This document shows positions 6,790-14,704 of a stretch of 18,406 nt of DNA, one piece after another (the stretch's first letter is position 1; the number at the start of each line of letters is the position of its first letter). The notes below the pieces were generated by a model. That model worked only from the letters and a program-made list of their open reading frames with translations. It made no database searches and was not told the DNA's origin. Source of the DNA: Dehalococcoidia bacterium (GTDB lineage: Bacteria; Chloroflexota; Dehalococcoidia; Lucifugimonadales; Lucifugimonadaceae); assembly GCA_028278465.1 (NCBI GenBank), contig JANQEF010000035.1:1-18406 (forward strand), written 5' to 3'. Position numbers and translations under genes: made by a program.

Positions 6790-8250
6790 CTAAGTCGCCG
6801 AGCGGTCCATGTAGATCGTCTTGGTCTGGGTGAAGAACTCGATCGCCGCCTTGCCCTGCTCGCGGTTGCCGGTCGAAGAGGACTTCATGCCGCCGAACGG
6901 CACCTGTGGCTCGACGCCGGCGGTCTCGCCGTTGATCTTCACTATGCCGGCCTCGATCCTGTTGGCGAAGTCCAGCGCAGAGTTCAGGTTGCGGGTGAAG
7001 ACGCCGGCGCTCAGGCCGTACTCGACACCATTGGCGATCTGGAGCGCCTCGTCGTAGTCCCGAGCAGGGATGATCGAGAGCACCGGCCCGAAGATCTCCT
7101 CACACGCCACGAAAGCGTCCGGCGCAACCTTGGTGATCACGGTCGGCTCTACGAACGTCCCGGCATCGAAGCCGTTGCCGGAGGGCACGCCGCCGCCCGT
7201 CAGGACGTTACCGCCTTCCTTGACACCCTGCTCAACCGCCGACTTGATGTTCTCCCTCGACGGCTCATCGATCACCGGGACGATTACCGCCGCCTCGTCG
7301 GAACCGGGCCCGATCTTTAGAGCGTCCGTCTTATCGACGACGAGGTTCGTGAACTCCTCCATGATGCCGCCGACCACAATGGCGCGCGACGTCGCGGTGC
7401 ACTTCTGGCCTGAGTACTTCATCGCTCCGGCCACTGTGATCTCGGCCGCCTGCTCGAGGTCGGCGTCGGGAAGAACGATGACCGGGTTCTTGCCGCCCAT
7501 CTCCAGCTGGTAGCGGTTGCCATTGCGGGCCGACTCGACGGCGATGCCGTGTCCAACCTTTGTCGAGCCGGTGAATGAGACTGCGTCAACACCCGGGTTC
7601 GATACGAGCTCGTTGCCGATCGCGCCACCGGAGCCAGTGACCAGGTTGAAAACGCCGTCTGGCAGTCCAACCTCGGCCCACATCCTCGCGATCAGGGTCG
7701 ATACGTACGGCGCGGTTGAGGCCGGCTTGAGAACGATCGTGTTGCCGTAGACGAGCGCCGGTGCCATCTTCCAGATCGGGATGGCGAGAGGGAAGTTCCA
7801 GGGAGTGATGAGGCTTACAACGCCCAGCGGCGCCCGGTTGGTGTAGAGCAGGATGTTCGGGTTGACGGAGGGGACGACGGTGCCGACGGGGTTGGAACCG
7901 TCCACTCCGTAGTACTGCAGCAGAGCGACGGCACGCCCGACCTCGCCGCGGGACTCGAGGATCGCCTTACCGGCCTCGCGGGTGATCGCCTGCGCGAACT
8001 CTTCGGCGTTGGATTCGATGTAAGAAGCCGCTTTCAGCAGGTACTGGCCGCGGGTGAGGCCTGACGTCGATCCCCATGCCGACTTGGCAGCGTGGGCCGC
8101 GGCTATCGCCTTGGCGGCATCCGCCGCATTCGACTTCTGAAACTCGCCTACCACTTCACTGAGGTCGGCAGGGTTGGTGCTCGGGGCGGTCTCGCCGGTC
8201 TGGCTGTCGGTCCAATCGCCGTTGATGAAGTTCTGGTAGGTCGTCGCCAT
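6790..8250 (-). CDS. NAD(P)-dependent aldehyde dehydrogenase, 2-oxoglutarate-semialdehyde (2,5-dioxovalerate) dehydrogenase-like
   Basis: A 486-residue ALDH-superfamily enzyme oxidising an aldehyde to an acid. Catalytic residues are visible: C284 (YSGQKCTATSRA), E250 (QLEMGGKNPV), N152 (PWNFP) and K175 (LKPAS), plus the CEEIFGP motif. The SGQKCTATSR and LEMGGKNP forms and the end APFGGMK-like VPFGGMKSSS resemble the B. subtilis YcbD/GucD group, which finishes glucarate/galactarate or pentose-acid oxidation by converting 2-oxoglutarate semialdehyde. The start is placed at the ATG at 8250 (MATTYQNFINGDW), because GGAG lies 7 nt upstream and ALDHs start in this way. The open frame extends to 8373, but the extra 41 residues look uncoded. 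Exact substrate is inferred only from overall resemblance. Confidence 0.92.
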   Translation of the reverse strand: MATTYQNFINGDWTDSQTGETAPSTNPADLSEVVGEFQKSNAADAAKAIAAAHAAKSAWGSTSGLTRGQYLLKAASYIESNAEEFAQAITREAGKAILESRGEVGRAVALLQYYGVDGSNPVGTVVPSVNPNILLYTNRAPLGVVSLITPWNFPLAIPIWKMAPALVYGNTIVLKPASTAPYVSTLIARMWAEVGLPDGVFNLVTGSGGAIGNELVSNPGVDAVSFTGSTKVGHGIAVESARNGNRYQLEMGGKNPVIVLPDADLEQAAEITVAGAMKYSGQKCTATSRAIVVGGIMEEFTNLVVDKTDALKIGPGSDEAAVIVPVIDEPSRENIKSAVEQGVKEGGNVLTGGGVPSGNGFDAGTFVEPTVITKVAPDAFVACEEIFGPVLSIIPARDYDEALQIANGVEYGLSAGVFTRNLNSALDFANRIEAGIVKINGETAGVEPQVPFGGMKSSSTGNREQGKAAIEFFTQTKTIYMDRSAT

Positions 8251-8363
8251 GATGCCGCTCCGTGTTTGGCGGCGCCGGATCGGCGCCGCTTCTGACTTGA
8301 GTTCGGAATGAGTGGCGGCAACTGGGGCGCCGCCGGTGATCGCAAGGCCCTGAACGGGAGTCA

Positions 8364-8392
8364 ATGCTGGCACCGGCAGCGGTGAGTGTCAA
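8364..8392 (-). promoter_or_regulatory. Possible promoter for the aldehyde dehydrogenase gene
   Basis: On the minus strand a consensus -35 TTGACA (8392-8387) is followed after 17 nt by CAGCAT (8369-8364), a poor -10. A transcript from here would start near 8357, inside the long form of the open frame. That supports the ATG at 8250 as the true start, with a leader of about 105 nt. The rest of 8251-8501 shows no gene. Confidence 0.35.
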
Positions 8393-8501
8393 CGAGTGGA
8401 AAAAGAGAGGCGCGCAGCTACAGAAGCCTGACCAACCTCAGGTGGTTCCCGGTGGGGACGTTGAAGGAGGCGATCCAGGCCTGGTGAACCGGCTTCGAGC
8501 C

Positions 8502-8963
8502 CTAGCTGGCCAGCGAGTCCGACTGGTCGGCATCCGACTGGCTTCGTCTTGCCTCGGCTTCAGCCTTACGCTGCTGCCTGGCGGCCATTTGCTGGGCACG
8601 CGCGGTGATCGCCCACTGCACGCGTAGCTCGACCTCGCCGTTGCTCCACGGCTTGTTGATGTAGTCGAGAGCACCGAGGTTGCGGGCGGTATCAAGGTCG
8701 TCCGGGTGGCCTTTCGCCGTGATCATGATCACCGGGATCGATTTTGTTCGAGGATCGTTCTTGAGCTCACCGAGCGCCGTGAACCCGTCGACCTTGGGCA
8801 TCGAGACATCGAGCAGCACCAGATCCGGCTGGTATGACTGCACAGCTGCCATCACCTCGCTGCCGTCCGTCGCCTGGAAAACGTCATAGCCGACGGCTTT
8901 CAGCGACCGGCTCAGCAGGAGCCTGATGTCCGCACTGTCATCCACGATCAAGATCTTCGTCAT
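8502..8963 (-). CDS. Single-domain response regulator (CheY-like receiver)
   Basis: A 153-residue protein with one receiver domain: acidic pair D8-D9, phospho-acceptor D52 (LLDVSMP), T82 (MITAKG) and K104 (INKPW). After about residue 118 a charged Ala/Gln/Arg/Glu-rich helix and a Ser/Asp-rich tail follow, with no DNA-binding or enzymatic output domain. The start is the ATG at 8963 (MTKILIVDDS), with GGAG 8 nt upstream; a longer frame back to 9020 would overlap the kinase gene. It follows the histidine kinase stop after 37 nt on the same strand, so it is very probably the kinase's partner. It would act through protein contact or as a phosphorelay intermediate rather than by binding DNA. Confidence 0.93.
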   Translation of the reverse strand: MTKILIVDDSADIRLLLSRSLKAVGYDVFQATDGSEVMAAVQSYQPDLVLLDVSMPKVDGFTALGELKNDPRTKSIPVIMITAKGHPDDLDTARNLGALDYINKPWSNGEVELRVQWAITARAQQMAARQQRKAEAEARRSQSDADQSDSLAS

Positions 8964-9000
8964 ATCCGTGTCTCCATCATCGACGGCTACGGTCGGCTGG

Positions 9001-11490
9001 CTAGTCGGCGCCCAGCTCAATGTCCTCGTCAGGCTCGTTCGGCCAGAGCCTGGAACCGGTGAACTGCTGCTCCTCAGGTCGCTCCTGCTCTGCGACCTCC
9101 CTGGTGGTCAGGCCAGGCAACCAGAACTCGACGGTTGTGCCGGCTCCAACCCTGCTTTCGAGCCTGATCTCACCGCCGTGCAACTCGGTGATCGACTTGG
9201 CGATCATCAGGCCCAGTCCTGTGCCGGAAACCTTCCTGGTCGTCTCGTTGTCAGCCCTGAAGAACGGCGTAAACAGACCCTTCTGCTCTTCCGGCGACAT
9301 GCCTGCGCCCTGGTCCGAAACGGCAAGGTGAAGCCTGTCTCCATCGACGTGACACCTCAGGGTGATCTCTGTGCTGTCTGGCGAGTACTTCGACGCATTG
9401 CTCAGGATGTTGGTAGCTACCTGCGAAATCCTCGACCTGTCCGCTCTGATCCACAGTTCATCATCCGCCATCTCCACGATTAGCGTCTGCGTCTTTGTCC
9501 GCAGTAGCGACTGGAAGCTGGCCTCAAGATCAGAAACCAGTTCGTTCACGCTGAACGGGACCGGGTTTATCTTGAACGTGCCCGCCTCCATGCGCGAAAT
9601 GTCCAGGATGTCGTTGATCAGCACGTTCAGGTGGTCGGCGTTCTTGCGGATGATCGCAAACGTTTCCTGGCGCTCCGACTCGTTCTCGACGCCCTCGGGC
9701 GATGCCAGCAGGTCGATGAAGCCCGAGATGATGGTCAGCGGCGTCTTCAACTCATGCGAGACCGAGGACAGGAACTGCTTCCTGGCGTTGTTCGCCTCTG
9801 CAAGCTCCTGGTTCTGCCGGTCGAGCGTCTCCCGCAGCTCTCGCTCCGCGGCGATCGTGCGAGCGTTCTTGATCGCCGGAGTGACCTGGATCCCGATCCG
9901 CTCCAGCAGATCCAGGTCCTGGGCGTCGTAAGCGTTCTCCTCAAGGCTTGCGATGCTCATCTGGCCAAAGATATTCGGTGCTGCGCCGAGCGGCACCGCG
10001 ACTCGGCTCTTCAGGCCGCTTTGTTCGACCAGCTGCTTCACTTCCGGCATCGCGTTTGCCCAGCCCCGGGCGTCTCGATGCAGCGACTCGACCCTCATAT
10101 CCGGAAGCTTTACAACGTCGCCAATTCCGAACCCCTCGGCGCCAATCCCGGTTGTGTAGGCGATCTCATGCAGGCCGTCCTCGGGCCTCACGTGCGTGAT
10201 CGTCATGCGGTCGAAATGCAAGACTTTCTCCAGCTCGTCCGCCATTCTTCGATAGATCACATCGAGATCCAGATCGCTGTTTGCAGCAAGCCCAATCGCT
10301 GCGATGGCACGGCGCTCGTCGGACTGCCGTTTGAGCCGGGCCGTCAGGTTGGCGTTCTGAATGGCGGGCGCGATGAGCAGAGAGACGTTCAGCAGCAGAG
10401 ACGACTCATCCTGTCCAAGCGCGTCGGGACTCTCCGAGCTGAGGACGAGGGTCCCGATCAGGTGGTCCTGGACGCTGAGCGGCGCCTGCAGCCATGTGCG
10501 GGGCGTGTCGTCTTCAACAGGTCCCGGATCCTCAAGCGGCGAGTAGTCCCAGCCAGATCGGGAGACAACGGTCCCCTGGCCGACCGACCGGAAATCGACT
10601 CGGACCTCGTCGCCGGAGTGCCAGCCGGAGAGACCGGGCTTCGACCAGTGAGCGAGGACTCCAGTCCCAAGCTCCTCATCATGCTCATCGACCAGGATCA
10701 CGCCCAGGTGGTCGTAGTCGATCAGCCTCGCGAGCGATGCGTCGACCTCGTCGATGATCTTCTGAATATCTAGCGACGAGGTGGCGATGCGGCCGATGTT
10801 GGCGAGCACCGTTCTCTCACGCAACCTGCGCTCAGAGGACTGGAACATGACGGCGTTGGCGATCCCGGGTGAGATCTGGGCAACCGCCTGGCGAAGCAGG
10901 TCGAGATCGACGGAGCTGTAGCTGGCAGATCCGATGCGGCGGATCGTCAGAGTGCCGTTGCAGGCAGGGATCGTCGCGGTCAGGCGTGCGCCGTACTTCG
11001 AGTGGTACTCGCTGAACAGGCCATCGGGCTCTCTCGGGGCCTCGGGAAGGATCGCTCCGACTGATGGGCCCTCGTCTGCGTCCCCGCTCACAAACTCCAT
11101 CCGCATTCGGCCGGTCGGCAGGGCGCTGGTGATGGTGAAACGATCGTACTCGAGGATCGACTTCAGGTCCTGGGAGACCCGCGCGTAGAGCCTGAGCAGG
11201 TCGAGATCCCAGCTGGCGGCCATGCCTATCGCGCTGATCGCTCGCCGGTTCTCGTCGGCCTTGCTTATCTCGCGAAGTCGCTGTCTGGCAAACCGGATCT
11301 CGCGAATACCTGTCCAGCCTGCCCCGGCCGCGAAGAGCAAGATCCAAATGATCGCCTCGACCGGCGTCCAGACCAGGATTTCGCTCGAAGAGCCGATCTG
11401 CACGAAGGCCGTGACAACCAGTCCGACGAGGCCGGGCAGGGAGGCGAGAAGGTATCTGCGATACGAAGGCGCTGACAGCTTCGCTGCCAT
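9001..11490 (-). CDS. Membrane histidine kinase with three tandem GAF domains
   Basis: An 829-residue sensor kinase. Two hydrophobic segments near the N-terminus (about 13-31 and 44-62) anchor it. Three GAF-like sensory domains follow (about 80-215, 222-380 and 390-545), then a coiled linker (ELRETLDRQNQELAEANN). The HisKA domain has SHELKTPL with phospho-acceptor H579. The HATPase domain has the N box NILSNASK (694-701), G1 DQGAG (726-730), FTPFF and G2 GTGLGL. An acidic tail ends the protein. GAF1 and GAF3 are visibly duplicated. The start is uncertain: the frame is open back to 11712, but those 74 extra residues are Pro/Thr-rich and featureless, while the ATG at 11490 falls just before the first membrane segment. 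A TTG at 11499 is also possible. No ligand can be predicted. It is paired with the receiver protein downstream. Confidence 0.9.
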   Translation of the reverse strand: MAAKLSAPSYRRYLLASLPGLVGLVVTAFVQIGSSSEILVWTPVEAIIWILLFAAGAGWTGIREIRFARQRLREISKADENRRAISAIGMAASWDLDLLRLYARVSQDLKSILEYDRFTITSALPTGRMRMEFVSGDADEGPSVGAILPEAPREPDGLFSEYHSKYGARLTATIPACNGTLTIRRIGSASYSSVDLDLLRQAVAQISPGIANAVMFQSSERRLRERTVLANIGRIATSSLDIQKIIDEVDASLARLIDYDHLGVILVDEHDEELGTGVLAHWSKPGLSGWHSGDEVRVDFRSVGQGTVVSRSGWDYSPLEDPGPVEDDTPRTWLQAPLSVQDHLIGTLVLSSESPDALGQDESSLLLNVSLLIAPAIQNANLTARLKRQSDERRAIAAIGLAANSDLDLDVIYRRMADELEKVLHFDRMTITHVRPEDGLHEIAYTTGIGAEGFGIGDVVKLPDMRVESLHRDARGWANAMPEVKQLVEQSGLKSRVAVPLGAAPNIFGQMSIASLEENAYDAQDLDLLERIGIQVTPAIKNARTIAAERELRETLDRQNQELAEANNARKQFLSSVSHELKTPLTIISGFIDLLASPEGVENESERQETFAIIRKNADHLNVLINDILDISRMEAGTFKINPVPFSVNELVSDLEASFQSLLRTKTQTLIVEMADDELWIRADRSRISQVATNILSNASKYSPDSTEITLRCHVDGDRLHLAVSDQGAGMSPEEQKGLFTPFFRADNETTRKVSGTGLGLMIAKSITELHGGEIRLESRVGAGTTVEFWLPGLTTREVAEQERPEEQQFTGSRLWPNEPDEDIELGAD

Positions 11491-11851
11491 GAAGTTCAAT
11501 CGCCTGCGCAGCAAGCCCGCCGAGACGGCGGCGCTGGCGAGTGCCTGCGGATGTTGGAGCCTGGCGCCTGACTTGGTGCTCAATGTCGGTCCCGGTGTTG
11601 TCGAGCGTGGTGGGTCTGTCACGTGGATGCCGGTGAACGAGGTCGTTCTCAGTATCGGCGTCCACGATGCATCTATAAATGTCGGCAACCCGTAGCGTGC
11701 TAGGTGATACATCCAGTTGTGCTCGACATCGGCGGCCGGTGAGTAGAGCGATAGTCCCGGTTCACTGGCGATTCAGACGTGCAGGTACACTGTCGCCGCT
11801 ACTGCGCGCGAACGATGAATCGCGACGGCTGAACCCGACAGGAACACGGCA
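11491..11851. other. Intergenic region between histidine kinase and aldo-keto reductase
   Basis: This is the divergent spacer. On the minus strand, 11491-11712 is an uninterrupted extension of the kinase frame, but its translation lacks hydrophobic or domain character. On the plus strand TACACT at 11786-11791 is a fair -10 candidate 60 nt before the TTG start of the reductase, with no convincing -35. A short inverted pair CGCGA/TCGCG surrounds about 11805-11825. I see no RNA gene or mobile element. Confidence 0.4.
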
Positions 11852-12772
11852 TTGAGCAACGCCATCCCAACCAGAGTCCTCGGAAAAGACGGCCCGGAAG
11901 TGCCGGTGATCTGCTTTGGCGCATGGCCGCTCGGCGGCGGGATGGGCGCCATCGAGGAAGAGATCGGCATTCGAACGGTCCACGCATCCATCGACGCCGG
12001 CGTGACGTTCATCGATACCGCCGAGATGTACCGCACCAGCGAATCGACCCTGGGCAAAGCCCTGGCGGGCAAGCGAGACCAGATCTTCCTGGCCTCGAAG
12101 CTCTCTGGCGACCACTCGAAGACACACATTCGCGAGGCGATCGAGAACAGCCTCACGCAACTTGGCACCGATCATCTTGACCTGTACCAGATCCACAGCC
12201 CGAAGCCGCAGTGGCCTATCGCCGAGACGATGGCCGAGCTGGTGAGGCTGCAGGAGGAGGGCAAGGTCGTTCATCTCGGAGTCTCGAACTTCAGCGCGAG
12301 CGATACCGAGGCGGCGATAAAGCACGGGCGCATCCAGTCGTCACAGCCGCACTACTCGATGCTCTTCCGGCGAGCTGAAGCTGACCCGCTGCCGTTCTGC
12401 CTGGAGAACGGAATCGGCGTGATGGTTTACTCACCGATTGGGCGCGGCCTGCTGACCGGCAAATACACGGCGTCGCACAGGTTCGGCGGCGACGACACCC
12501 GCGGGAGCCATCCGTCGCTGACCGAAGAGGTGAGGGCTGCAGCTGAGCAGATATGCCAGGCGCTGATGCCCTTCGCCCGCGACAACGGCTACACGCTGGC
12601 GCAGCTCGCGATTGCCTGGACGCTTGCCAACCCGGCGGTCACATCGGCCATATGCGGGGCCAAGACACCAGAGCAGGCCATCGAGAATGCCGAGGCCGGC
12701 CAGTGGGCTCTCTCCGATGCCGAGATGGCCGAGATCGAACGTCTGATCGCGGGGCTTTCACCCGGTGTCTAG
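11852..12772 (+). CDS. Aldo/keto reductase family oxidoreductase
   Basis: A 306-residue TIM-barrel NADPH-dependent carbonyl reductase. The catalytic tetrad is visible as D55 (FIDTAEMY), Y60, K83 (LASKLS) and H115 (YQIHSP). Other family marks are LGVSNFS, the MVYSPIGRGLLTGKY segment, and a C-terminal cofactor loop with AICGAKTPEQAIEN (residues near 275-290). The pattern is that of the bacterial YajO/PhdYeaE-like AKR group rather than eukaryotic aldose reductases. The start is TTG at 11852, with AGGA at 11840-11843, 8 nt upstream; no in-frame ATG fits as well. The stop codon lies inside the start region of the next gene (8-nt overlap), so translation of the two is probably coupled. Substrate unknown. 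Confidence 0.93.
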   Translation: MSNAIPTRVLGKDGPEVPVICFGAWPLGGGMGAIEEEIGIRTVHASIDAGVTFIDTAEMYRTSESTLGKALAGKRDQIFLASKLSGDHSKTHIREAIENSLTQLGTDHLDLYQIHSPKPQWPIAETMAELVRLQEEGKVVHLGVSNFSASDTEAAIKHGRIQSSQPHYSMLFRRAEADPLPFCLENGIGVMVYSPIGRGLLTGKYTASHRFGGDDTRGSHPSLTEEVRAAAEQICQALMPFARDNGYTLAQLAIAWTLANPAVTSAICGAKTPEQAIENAEAGQWALSDAEMAEIERLIAGLSPGV

Positions 12773-13553
12773 GGCACGCGCCCGCAAGATCCACGCCCAG
12801 ACCGTCGAGGGCCGCAGGGCGGTGCTCGAGGCGCTGCGTGTAGGCCGTGACATCACGCGGATCATGATGGCGGAAGGCATCGAGTTCGGGCCTCAGCTGA
12901 GCGAGGTCGTGGTACTGGCGGACCAGCAGTCGATCGCCGTCGATGCCGTATCGAAGCGCGAGCTTGACCGCGTCTCACACACGGCGAAGCACCAGGGCGT
13001 GATTGCGGTCGTCGCAGACCCGCGCTACTCGAGCATCGAGGACATGATTCACCTGGCTGACGAACGTGGGGAGCCGCCGCTGGTCGTTGTGCTGGACGGC
13101 GTGCAGGACCCGCACAACTTCGGCGCCGTCGCCAGGACCGCGAATGCAGCCGGCGCGCACGGTGTCATCATCCCTGAGCGGCGGTCTGCGAGCGTGTCTC
13201 CGGGCGCAATCAGGGCTTCAGCAGGCGCGCTAGAGCATGTGCTGGTTGCGAGGGAGCCGAGCCTCAGCCGGACGGTCAGGTACTTGAAGGACCTCGGCCT
13301 GGCGGCGATCGGCCTGGATGCTGAAGGCGAAACCGCCCACACATCCGCCGACCTCACCGGGCCCGTAGCGATCGTGGTCGGCTCAGAGGGCGAAGGCCTG
13401 TCGGCCCAGGTCAGGAGCGAGTGCAGCGAACTCGTCTCGATACCGATGTTTGGCGAGATCGCCTCGCTGAACGCATCGGTGAGCGCCGCGATAGTGCTCT
13501 ACGAGGCGGTGCGCCAGAGATCGCTCGCTGCCGAAACCACGGCAACCGGCTAG
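12765..13553 (+). CDS. rlmB: TrmH/SpoU-family 23S rRNA 2'-O-methyltransferase, RlmB-like
   Basis: A 262-residue SPOUT methyltransferase that would use S-adenosylmethionine to methylate a ribose 2'-OH; RlmB acts on G2251 in the 23S rRNA P loop. An N-terminal RNA-binding substrate domain starts with VEGRRAVLEAL (14-24). The knotted catalytic domain has motif 1 DPHNFGAVARTANAAG (115-130, with R124), motif 2 VVGSEGEGL (204-212) and motif 3 IPMFGEIASLNASVSAAI (226-243, with N236). The start is GTG at 12765, overlapping the end of the aldo-keto reductase gene by 8 nt. The stop overlaps that of the convergent dehydrogenase in a CTAG. The family is certain; RlmB rather than a tRNA-directed TrmH relative is likely from length and the N-terminal domain. 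Confidence 0.9.
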   Translation: MSRARARKIHAQTVEGRRAVLEALRVGRDITRIMMAEGIEFGPQLSEVVVLADQQSIAVDAVSKRELDRVSHTAKHQGVIAVVADPRYSSIEDMIHLADERGEPPLVVVLDGVQDPHNFGAVARTANAAGAHGVIIPERRSASVSPGAIRASAGALEHVLVAREPSLSRTVRYLKDLGLAAIGLDAEGETAHTSADLTGPVAIVVGSEGEGLSAQVRSECSELVSIPMFGEIASLNASVSAAIVLYEAVRQRSLAAETTATG

Positions 13554-14545
13554 ACCCGCGATAGCTCCTGCACCACGTTGATGAGTGGTTCTCCGCGGTT
13601 CAAACGGTCGATGTTCTCTGCAACGACCTTCGCCCGCCTGGTACGCGTCCCCTCGGTGGCACCCGAGTGGTGCGGTGTCATGATGATGTTGTCCAGTTCC
13701 CAGAACGGGTGGTCAGCAGGACGTGGCGTGTCGTCGCCAGAGACCGGGTATGTGTACCAGGTGTCGATGGCCGCGCCGGCGATCTTGCGGTCCTTCAACG
13801 CTGAGTACAGCGCCGCTTCGTCGATGATGTGTCCGCGAGCAGGATTGATGATGTAAGCGGTCGGTTTCATGAGAGCCAGCTCAGCCGTACCGATCAGCCC
13901 GGTCGTGTCTGCGTTCAGCGGCGTCGAGACCAGCACGAAATCCGACTCCGACATCACCCGCTCCAGACCATCCCGGCCGTGGCCGAACTCGATCCCGGCC
14001 GACTCGGCCTCGGATTTCTGCTCAGCTCTTCGTCCAGCTGCGATCACCCTCATCTCGTAAGCGAGAGCCAGCCGCGCCACTCGCTTTCCGATCGCGCCAA
14101 GCCCGACGATTCCGACGGTCCGGCCCATCAGCTCCCTGTACGAGCCGAAGCGTCCAGGCCACATCTCCCATGAGCCGTCGCGGAACGTGCCATCCGACTT
14201 GAACAGATCGTGGTCGAGTGCCACGGCGCATGCCATCACCCACTCGGCGATCGGAGCTTCGTGCTCGTAGGCGTTGGCAACGATGCAGCCCTCGGGAACG
14301 GCATCCGGGTCGATCCTGTCTACGCCTGCCGCTGCCACCAGTATCGCCTTCAGCGAGGTTGCGGCCTCGCCCATCTCGGCGGTGAAGTCGGTTCCGATCA
14401 GCACATCAACTCCCGCCAGCGACTCCAGCGGCGGCTTGTTGTCCCGGTAGCTCTCAACAACCCAGTCAACGTCGGTCGTCACCGGGAACCACTCGTTCGG
14501 AGTGAAGCCTGCCGCCGGTGTGTGGATCAACACCTTCAAAGCCAA
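13550..14545 (-). CDS. D-2-hydroxyacid dehydrogenase family protein with formate-dehydrogenase-like active-site region
   Basis: A 331-residue NAD(P)-dependent enzyme of the D-isomer 2-hydroxyacid dehydrogenase family. The Rossmann loop is VGIVGLGAIGKRVA (144-157, GxGxxG at 148-153), the substrate-binding Arg is R237 (INPARGHIID) and the catalytic His is H292 (TPHHSGAT). The region AIDTWYTYP (259-267), followed by DHPFW, resembles bacterial formate dehydrogenase (DVWFPQP...DHPW, TPHISGTT). The position that is Glu in most 2-hydroxyacid dehydrogenases and Gln in formate dehydrogenase appears to be Tyr (Y266). The start is TTG at 14545-14543 because AGGAG (14557-14553) lies exactly 7 nt upstream; the frame is open to an ATG at 14614, but that has no such site. 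The reaction is therefore uncertain: glyoxylate/hydroxypyruvate reduction or a formate-like oxidation. Confidence 0.87.
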   Translation of the reverse strand: MALKVLIHTPAAGFTPNEWFPVTTDVDWVVESYRDNKPPLESLAGVDVLIGTDFTAEMGEAATSLKAILVAAAGVDRIDPDAVPEGCIVANAYEHEAPIAEWVMACAVALDHDLFKSDGTFRDGSWEMWPGRFGSYRELMGRTVGIVGLGAIGKRVARLALAYEMRVIAAGRRAEQKSEAESAGIEFGHGRDGLERVMSESDFVLVSTPLNADTTGLIGTAELALMKPTAYIINPARGHIIDEAALYSALKDRKIAGAAIDTWYTYPVSGDDTPRPADHPFWELDNIIMTPHHSGATEGTRTRRAKVVAENIDRLNRGEPLINVVQELSRV

Positions 14546-14582
14546 ATCTGCTCTCCTGGACTTCCGACTCTGCCAATCACCC

Positions 14583-14605
14583 GAAATCGCCACGGTGAAA
14601 TCGCC
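14583..14605. repeat. 9-bp direct repeat in divergent promoter region
   Basis: GAAATCGCC occurs at 14583-14591 and again at 14597-14605, a 14-nt period, between the divergent 2-hydroxyacid dehydrogenase and MFS genes. It may be a regulator half-site pair or chance. Confidence 0.3.
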
Positions 14606-14647
14606 GCCGGTCAAATTCCGCGGCGTCCGTCGCCTGCAGTGCGCAAC

Positions 14648-14653
14648 TATAAT
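14648..14653 (+). promoter_or_regulatory. -10 promoter box of the second MFS gene
   Basis: A perfect TATAAT lies 51 nt before the TTG start at 14705. No clear -35 is seen about 17 nt upstream (GTCCGT at 14625-14630). The transcript would begin near 14660, leaving a leader of about 45 nt. Confidence 0.5.
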
Positions 14654-14704
14654 CGTGGGCCCGCCATCTAACGAGCCAGATCACTGGCCAGCGAGTCTCT
14701 TTTT

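Noticed and set aside
8251..8373. N-terminal extension of the aldehyde dehydrogenase to an ATG at 8373
   Set aside because: The extra 41 residues have no family counterpart; the ATG at 8250 has a good ribosome site and matches the normal family start. A possible promoter lies within the extension.
8428..8443. CCTGA/TCAGG hairpin after the response regulator
   Set aside because: Five base pairs only; not distinguishable from chance.
8964..9020. Longer start of the response regulator overlapping the kinase end
   Set aside because: The receiver domain begins at MTKILIVDD (8963), with GGAG 8 nt upstream; the extension would add 19 residues with no receiver-domain counterpart.
10832..11665. 277-codon minus-strand frame inside the histidine kinase
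   Set aside because: Out of frame with the kinase's GAF domains and of biased Arg/Pro/Asp composition; shadow frame.
14546..14614. ATG start at 14614 for the 2-hydroxyacid dehydrogenase
   Set aside because: AGGAG sits 7 nt before the TTG at 14545, which begins directly at the first beta strand (LALKVLIHTP).
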